In this document: positions 59,301-64,000 of the stretch, piece by piece
How positions within the stretch are numbered: position 1 is the first letter of the stretch
Layout: the number at the start of each line of letters is the position of its first letter
DNA from: Tanypteryx hageni
Lineage: Eukaryota; Arthropoda; Insecta; Odonata; Petaluridae
NCBI GenBank assembly: GCA_028673005.1
Contig: CM054114.1
Coordinates: 122,479,307-122,543,306, forward strand
Direction of reading: 5' to 3'
DNA: 64,000 nucleotides
Translations under genes and position numbers: made by a program
The notes under the pieces: model-generated
What the model was told of the DNA's origin: nothing
The model's database searches: none
Seen by the model: only the letters and a program-made list of their open reading frames with translations

Positions 59301-62300
59301 GGATGAGCTGAACAATTATTAATTAATAAATAGAGTATTGAGTCATCATCCCAACTTATTATAACTTCTTCAAAATGAGTTGACATCATCCAAACTTTTT
59401 TGTTTGACTGATATCGAACAGGCAAGCTTTTAACATTCTTAAAACACCTAAGGCAGGGGTGGCCACTGATGGACCTGAACTGGAGCCACAGCACTGCTAT
59501 GGACATCACCGAAAAGCTGCAGTGACATGAATGAGCTGATAAAATATATTTTACGCATAAATAGCTGCTGTAGCATATAATAATAATCAGGGCTGGCCTG
59601 AACTATGGGCGAGCTGGGTGGCTGTCTGGGATGCCAAAGTATTGGGGGCAATAATCAGATCATCTATCTATACATTACATATGAATGAATAAGTGTTGGA
59701 TACCAATTTATATTGTGGGACAAACCAGATGAAATTAATCTTGTGGAAGGGGAGAATGAATGTCCAAAGAGTATGAAACTGTGTGAGGACTGGGAAAGTA
59801 TGCGGCCCGTGGACTTCATACAATGCCTTAATGCGACCTGCAGGTTTGGTGGAGTGCCTTCATGAGACCTGATTTAGAGGAACTTTTGACAATCTTTGGC
59901 TTCAACAATTCCCTTGTAAATTATAATCGGAAAATTACAGCATACATAAGGCAGCCAAGTTTTAAAGACCTGCATGTGGCTCTGGAGTCACCAGTTGGCC
60001 ACACCTGATCTAGGGATTTTCGATGTACCAATCACAAACAACTTATGTTTCTCACTCCTATCCATATTGGCACAAACAAAAACTTTAATCCTATCCTTGG
60101 ATAATTTTCCTCCTGCACACTTTTTGCCTTTAAATTTTAATGTCTTGTCTGGAGTTAGCTTAAAAAACAACCAAGCCTCATCTCAATTAAAAATACTACA
60201 GTCACTATAAGCCTTACAAAGTTTAGGCCATACCATTTTTAATCAGTCACTAGTTAATGTTAGGTCTATGTTATTAGCTTCTCAACTTACTTTGCCAAAG
60301 TTAATGTTTTGTATTACTTTAAATGTGTCTATCCAACCATTACAATAACAAATTCTTAATTCCAACCAAACTTGCCAACTCTTCAGATTTTACTTTTAAC
60401 ATAGATCCACATATCAGTATGTTTAAGTTCCTTTGCTGCATGTACCATTTAAAGAAAGCCTCATTTATGTCACATTACACTGGTTGTCAGATTTCACACT
60501 TCAACTTGAACTATCTATGGCACTGCAAATTTTCCATGGATTAGACCAAAAGATATAAATCATAGAATTGCTAAGTTTCAATTCTATGCTGTTTCACTTT
60601 TAGTTGAGTCACTCTCAATTCTTCTGACTATATCAACTTTTTGTTTCCAACTCAAGATATGGGTTATTAATGGCTAGTGTGGAGAACCAAGATGTCATTA
60701 GGAGGAATTGCTCTATAATGTAAGGGACATTTCAGCATAGTGAGTCATCATAAAGAATTTAGTGGCATTAATATCAATCCAAGCTTTCACTGCATTTTTT
60801 GGTAAGGGATGAGAGAACAAATGTGGGAAGTTGGAATTATGATAGAGTAGCCAGTTCCAATTTTAAATACACCAACATGTATTTCTCTCTAAATGTATAA
60901 GAATTTAAAATGTTTTATTTTGACAATGTACAGGAGAATAGCTGTTATTGACTGTTGGGAATGAACCATTTGAGTTTGTTTCTATTTATAATATGTACTC
61001 CAACTTTCTGATTGATTTTTGTTAAATATGCATAATATATTTGGGTAAAATTATGATAACTTACTGTTATTATTGTTTTAACTGTGTTGGTTAACTCATA
61101 ATAAACAAGTTGAATATAATGCATTATCAGGAAACTATTATGGGACTTGTAAAAGATGTCACTACATACAAGTTGTTGTATTGAAAGAGGTCATTCATTA
61201 TAACTGAGTTATACTGTAGCTATTTTTATTTTGCAATGCCTGATGAAGCATACATTTGGAGAAAAATAAAACTTGGCTGCAACTCAGCAACATTAAACCC
61301 CAACAATTTCTTCTTGTGATCAAAGGATAAATTCCCCCTTGTAGTTCAAATTGAATAAAATTGGAACCAACATTTCTTGGTGCTCACTTTTGTGGAAACT
61401 AAAATATCCATTAAATTTAAATCTGCAGAGAAAAACTTTTATGAAAACTGCTCTGGAAATTTTGTGTATCAGTAAAAGATTTCAAGTTAATTTGATTTAA
61501 CTGTGAAAGATGGGTCCTAATGGTTGGGATGGGTACTATAAATTTAATTTATTATGCTTTTGGGGGTGAGTGAGAATAGGGCCACTATAGTACAGGAGAT
61601 CCATTAATTTAAAGTGATTTGACAATTAAACAGAATTAACTAAAAATCTTATTTGCAGGATAACCATATTATGCAATAGGGATATGTTGAGTTGTCCGTG
61701 GAAAAATAGAATGCAGCTGTTTTTAGGGAGTTGTTATTTTTGGAGAAGGCATGTACATATATCAGTTTTCTTCTTATGGAAAATTCTCTTTTTTTGTTTG
61801 ACATGTGGTTAGAAATATCCAGTAAACTCTATTGAATTATATTTCTAAACCTCATAAATGGAGTATTTACCAATTAAGCAACTCAAAAATAAATGATGGT
61901 TTGGTATCAATGAGCAAACAGCCAAATGCGAATTACACAACAAATCGAAAAATTCTCAAACATTTCTTTTCACATAAATAAATAAAAGGATATCGTAATT
62001 AATTTACAAAAAAACTGTATGGAAAGTATAACGAAAGATTCCAATAAATTATACCAAAATATTTTAACTTAAGGTTATAATCATTACTTAATGCATATTA
62101 CTAGTTATATTAAACAAATATTCTCAAATTGAATACAACAGCATCTCACCATACTCCTTAAAGACATGAGGACCTTCTTCGTGGAAGAATCTTTTGTTGG
62201 CCTTAAAAACATCCTAAAAATCGAAGGCAGTCGATTGAGTACAAATGATTTCCACATCAAACTCCAAGTGTATTAGATGTTACTCACTTGATTTTCGAGG

Positions 62301-62362
62301 CCCTCCCCTCTTTCAAAGGACAGGAGCAAATAAATTGCAATTAAGTTTCCAGTTACTTTCAT
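53189..62362 (-). CDS. Pvf: PDGF/VEGF-related secreted growth factor (PVF-like), six exons (gene-level entry)
   Basis: Minus-strand exons 62362-62288, 62213-62150, 55364-55255, 54796-54701, 53941-53825 and 53368-53189 join in phase to encode 213 residues. Residues 1-20 look like a signal peptide (LIAIYLLLSF core). The PDGF/VEGF knot spans about 66-143, with cysteines at 66, 94, 98, 104, 139 and 141 in the expected spacing (CMPRPTIVQL, VNRCAGEC, VEEHTRCSCKC). The tail has CxCxC at 139-143, 161-165 and 187-191, as in insect PVFs and VEGF-C/D-like factors. Ligands of this family bind PVR/VEGFR-type receptor tyrosine kinases and act in blood-cell migration and tissue growth. The two interchain cysteine positions are Lys88 and Glu97. 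Possible N-glycosylation sites lie at Asn108 and Asn175. Which paralogue it is cannot be told. Confidence 0.88.
53825..53941 (-). CDS. Pvf: PVF-like gene exon 5 (end of the cystine knot)
   Basis: The acceptor ACACAG and donor GTTTAC bound 39 codons in phase 0. VEEHTRCSCKC is the strongly conserved end of the PDGF/VEGF domain, with the last two knot cysteines. An extra Cys128 (QKCGVV) precedes it. Confidence 0.87.
54386..54611. mobile_element. hAT MITE with perfect 8-bp target duplication, PVF intron 4
   Basis: TCACAAGC occurs exactly at both flanks (54378-54385 and 54612-54619). Termini CAGAGCTGGGA and, in reverse, CAGAGCCGGGA are short inverted repeats. The 226-bp element has no coding capacity. 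It lies between exons 4 and 5. Confidence 0.85.
54701..54796 (-). CDS. Pvf: PVF-like gene exon 4 (core of the cystine knot)
   Basis: The acceptor TTATTCTAG and donor GTAAAA bound 32 codons in phase 0: LVPSKIMVNRCAGECHAKQS then CLATNSTISSYE. It aligns with the family signature P-S-C-x(4)-R-C-x-G-C-C, but the first Cys is Lys and the first Cys of the CC pair is Glu. Other knot cysteines are kept. Confidence 0.87.
55255..55364 (-). CDS. Pvf: PVF-like gene exon 3 (start of the knot domain)
   Basis: The donor GTAAGT is strong, and the acceptor TTTATAG is the one nearest the donor among three identical copies. Exon 3 supplies two bases to complete Glu47, then GCSSSFYSKFHKTSMRATC and MPRPTIVQLVESSAEIL with the first knot Cys66. 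Phase 1 from exon 2 fits exactly. Confidence 0.82.
55306..55586. repeat. Perfect triplication of a 93-bp unit across the exon 3 acceptor
   Basis: Three identical tandem units start at 55306, 55399 and 55492. Each holds the 3' end of the intron, the TTTATAG acceptor and the first 59-60 bases of exon 3. The unit length is 31 codons with no in-frame stop, so use of an outer acceptor or read-through would add 31-residue copies without a frameshift. Confidence 0.95.
55911..56100 (+). repeat. Foldback fragment followed by a SINE-tail copy, PVF intron 2
   Basis: 55911-55985 (CTTGTATTCTGCAAGCATTT then TCTCACCTTGAAAAACATT) matches the foldback arms at 14.2 and 15.9 kb. About 56029-56090 (ACAGCTTATGCCTATAAGGA then TTTCCATCAATTTA) matches the tail of the tRNA-like repeat at 28.8 kb. 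Confidence 0.55.
56281..58825 (-). mobile_element. Tigger element, near full length (2.5 kb), PVF intron 2
   Basis: Left end CAGTGGAAACCGCTTAACAC and right end, in reverse, TGGAAACCACTTAACACGAA are inverted repeats. Further TTTCGTGTTAACCG-like subterminal copies lie at both ends. It contains an almost complete minus-strand transposase. Confidence 0.85.
56583..58165 (-). pseudogene. Tigger transposase, nearly complete, with a frameshift and a stop
   Basis: From the start (MAGKMRKQKAIPLKVKMQLL) it reads a CENP-B-type N-terminal helix-turn-helix, a second DNA-binding module (GWLERFKVRNGLIFKTVTGE) and the DDE domain: IFNADETDIYFR (first Asp) and, after a frameshift near 57345, IDNSPAHPEVEKLKSIKLIF and LPPNTTSLLQPCDQGIIKNL with second and third Asp. 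A stop follows near 57204, then the frame continues to a normal acidic C terminus ending MNARQKKVTEFFVKK. All three catalytic Asp codons are visible. About 525 residues in total, the usual size. Confidence 0.85.
59240..60660 (-). pseudogene. Second Tigger transposase relic, split by a hAT MITE
   Basis: Minus-strand pieces in order: KVDIVRRIESDSTKSETA (about 60650-60590), CKAYSDCSIFN, stop, DEAWLFFKLTPDKTLKFK with the first Asp region, CAGGKLSKDRIKVFVCANMD and LFVIGTSKIPR. After the MITE it continues CFKNVKSLPVRYQSNKKVW and LINNCSAHPKLG (second Asp position changed to Asn in this reading). Much more decayed than the copy at 56.3-58.8 kb and no termini found. It lies in PVF intron 2. Confidence 0.75.
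59454..60007. mobile_element. hAT MITE (554 bp) inserted in the Tigger relic
   Basis: Left end CAGGGGTGGCCACTGATGGA and right end, in reverse, CAGGTGTGGCCAACTGGTGA are inverted repeats. The flanks ACCTAAGG and ATCTAGGG agree at 6 of 8 bases, an aged 8-bp target duplication. Its insertion point falls between IPR and CFKNV of the Tigger frame. Confidence 0.8.
60661..62149. other. PVF intron 2 remainder, no feature resolved
   Basis: AT-rich intron. Near 61229 a CCTGATGAAGC block resembles the start of a hammerhead-like core but lacks the GAAA partner, so nothing is called. Confidence 0.35.
62150..62213 (-). CDS. Pvf: PVF-like gene exon 2 (propeptide region)
   Basis: The acceptor CGATTTTTAG and donor GTGAGA bound 21 codons plus one base (DVFKANKRFFHEEGPHVFKE then Y). 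Residues between signal peptide and knot are poorly conserved in this family, so assignment rests on splice sites and phase; the carried G plus AG of exon 3 makes Glu47. Confidence 0.75.
62288..62362 (-). CDS. Pvf: PVF-like gene exon 1 (signal peptide)
   Basis: ATG at 62362-62360 opens MKVTGNLIAIYLLLSFERGE then GLENQ before the strong donor GTGAGT. A short positive start and a hydrophobic core fit a signal peptide. An upstream out-of-frame ATG eight bases earlier overlaps the start. A TTATTTTTACAG 24-35 bases upstream looks like an acceptor, so a 5' non-coding exon may exist. Confidence 0.75.
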
Positions 62363-62660
62363 TTCGCATCTGAAGCTCGCCTCACACTGTAAAAATAATG
62401 CGAAGAAAACAGGAGAAACGCACCTGATAACACCGTTACCACATCCTGTCCTAAACCAAATGGACTTCCCTTGTTAGGGCTCACCCAAAAACTACTACCC
62501 CTAAGGGCCGTGCGCTACTTATGGCCTTCCGCGGATGCGCGTAGATTGAGATTACCGAAACCACCTTAAAAAAGAGATAACAATCACGTGCAGAAAGAAA
62601 TGAACGTGAATACATTTTCCGGGAGTAAAGATGACACGCTTAAAGCATTTTCAGATTTTA
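62363..62660 (-). promoter_or_regulatory. Probable 5' region of the PVF-like gene
   Basis: GC content rises between about 62460 and 62560 (CTAAGGGCCGTGCGCTACTT, CCGCGGATGCGCG), unusual in this AT-rich window and directly upstream of the first coding exon. No TATA or initiator could be fixed. It could be promoter or a 5' exon. Confidence 0.35.
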
Positions 62661-62924
62661 TTCTAGGCGGTCCGGTAAAAATATTTCCTTTTTTGCCCAA
62701 AACTCATTATAGAATACTATTTACGCAACTGAATGTTATTTTGTAGTCTTATAGGACGAGAAAGGTAATAAAAGTATGTGCCTAGCATTTCAAAAGGCAT
62801 AAAAAAGTATATTTTCAATCCTCCTTTTATATTTCACGATGAAGATTAGGAGCAGGTATATTTTATCAATACTTAAAGATGCCGATGATTGATTTTATAA
62901 ATATACAAGTAGTTTGGCGCTTGC

Positions 62925-63470
62925 AAGCATTCCATTTCACCTTAAAAACATTATTTTTCCATTGTGGGAGACTAATACCACACTTTTCTACTAAATTTTA
63001 AAGTTATAGCACATCTAGAAGTGAAATTATATTTTTCTAATTGTTTAAATTTTAAATATTTTTAACGGCCGCAATAACAACTTAATGGATACTGTCAAAT
63101 GTTTATTTGTGCATATGTACTACGCTCTACATAACTTTAAAATTTCAGGACCCTAGCTCACCCCGTAGTACTATTTGTTTAAACTTGATGAATTTTTAAC
63201 AGCCAAACAAATTAAAATATCAAAATTTCTATAATCCCCATTTCGTTATTTTACAAATTCTATCTTTAAAAAAATTTCAGCTCTGTAGCGCATTTGAAAA
63301 TACATAAACATTAGAAATTAGTTTTAAAATTTGCAAATTTTTAGCGGCCGCATTGTTAAACTTTTCAAGATTTTCGTTTTTTTAGTCGGTTTTGCACATA
63401 ATCCTACCGACAAAAAAAATTTCGAGACTGCCGCTTTTATGGAAGTGCCTAAACATTAGTATCCTCCTTT
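62925..63470 (+). mobile_element. Foldback family copy
   Basis: Starts GCTTGCAAGCATTCCATTTC and ends GTGCCTAAACATTAGTATCC. In between it matches, in reverse, most of 15190-15950, including TTTTTAACGGCCGCAAT and TAGCGGCCGCATTGTTAAA. It is the best example of the longer arm of the family. Confidence 0.7.
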
Positions 63471-63472
63471 AC

Positions 63473-63654
63473 AGGACCGGCTTCATATTTTGCGGGGCCG
63501 AGTGCAAGACAAGAATGCGCGGCCTATCATTCTAATTATTTTTTTGCTTGCCATCCCACACAATTCAAAAAAAAAAATAATAATTAGAATAGGCCGAAAC
63601 TGACATTATTTTAATATAAAAGAAAAAAAATACCCTTATTTTTAAAATCAATAA
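63473..63654. repeat. hAT-like terminus and a short inverted repeat
   Basis: CAGGACCGGCTTCATATTTT then GCGGGGCCGAGTGCA resembles a hAT end. Inside, CGGCCTATCATTCTAATTAT (63520) pairs in reverse with ATAATTAGAATAGGCCG (to about 63597) through T and A runs. Confidence 0.45.
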
Positions 63655-64000
63655 TGTCGCATCCCGACATCTTCGTCGGCATGTAGAGACAGAATCGGGG
63701 TTGGGAAAACGACAGGGAAGAAGACACGTTTCGCTTTTAGAGAGACAATCCCTTTTTATTCACACAACCGCGCAGCACACCCGAACAACTCGAACGTTCT
63801 CCTTACACTAACAGACTGACTAGAGAGACAGACAGGGAGCATGCGCTCCACCGTCGCTATACAATGTCCGCGGCGATCAAAGTAGTCACAACAATGTCAC
63901 TTCCGCCCTCCTCCTGTTCAGTCACACACAACACTCATCCAGCTCCTTCGAACGGTGGAGGAGCTTCTTCAATTGTATTACAATGTCACCGAACCTTATG
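63655..64000 (-). repeat. Probable LTR-retroelement end, runs off the window
   Basis: The sequence changes sharply from AT-rich to about half GC at TGTCGCATCCCGACATCTTC. TTTTTATTCAC at about 63750 gives a minus-strand AATAAA. A TG start, GC shift and internal polyadenylation signal suit an LTR read on the minus strand. No coding domain is reached before the window ends, so this is tentative. Confidence 0.4.

Noticed and set aside
61224..61290. CCTGATGAAGC block considered as a third hammerhead-like motif
   Set aside because: No stem II partner and no properly placed GAAA.
1..64000. CRISPR array, bacterial operon or phage content
   Set aside because: Repeats are eukaryotic transposons and satellites; genes are spliced; no evenly spaced short repeats with unique spacers.

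Overview
This is AT-rich eukaryotic DNA, most likely from an arthropod. It has spliced genes with very long introns, a short secreted growth-factor gene of the PDGF/VEGF (PVF) type, and a dense mix of arthropod-style transposons (Tigger/pogo, Tc1/mariner-like, hAT, piggyBac, Ty3/gypsy, a CR1/L2/Jockey-type LINE, tRNA-derived SINEs). Species and order cannot be fixed from the sequence. Nothing looks bacterial.

Two host genes are supported by splice sites with continuous reading phase. (1) On the plus strand, a five-exon gene spans about 1594-30986: three small basic exons at 1594-2050, a coiled-coil exon at 11221-11757, and a terminal exon at 30498-30986 with a Pro/Ala/Thr/Val repeat. It gives a predicted protein of about 423 residues that I do not recognise. 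It carries a KEN box and a coiled coil. (2) On the minus strand, a six-exon gene spans 62362 down to 53189 and encodes a 213-residue secreted PDGF/VEGF-like factor. It has a signal peptide, a cystine-knot domain with all six knot cysteines, and a tail with CxCxC motifs. Both cysteines that normally join the two chains of the dimer are replaced. A perfect 93-bp triplication straddles the acceptor of its third exon and keeps the reading frame open.

Layout: 1-1.6 kb, upstream region with an NRF-1-like site; 1.6-31.4 kb, plus-strand gene, whose introns hold a decayed Tigger (3.5-6.3 kb), dispersed repeats (6.6-9.4 kb), a foldback complex with a nested Penelope-like insertion (14.2-16.2 kb), a LINE (17.8-18.8 kb), a GA-rich minisatellite (19.3-19.8 kb), a gypsy pol (20.0-22.7 kb), a DNA transposon with about 230-bp inverted repeats (22.7-25.5 kb), a piggyBac-like element (26.5-28.5 kb) and a tRNA-like SINE (28.7 kb). 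From 31.4 to 53.2 kb the intergenic part holds Tc1 and piggyBac relics, a very recent 2.65-kb tandem duplication bounded by (TA)n (40.2-45.5 kb), a Tc1/mariner-like element with internal tandem repeats (45.7-47.4 kb), a pogo-type MITE and a hAT carrying a SINE. From 53.2 to 62.4 kb lies the PVF gene, whose introns contain two Tigger copies and two hAT MITEs. The right end holds a foldback copy and a probable LTR-like sequence.

None of the transposase or polymerase genes appears intact. The strongest unusual signals are the PVF cysteine replacements, the in-frame exon triplication, the near-identical tandem duplication, and the small inverted-repeat element with a 12-bp target duplication and a hammerhead-like core.
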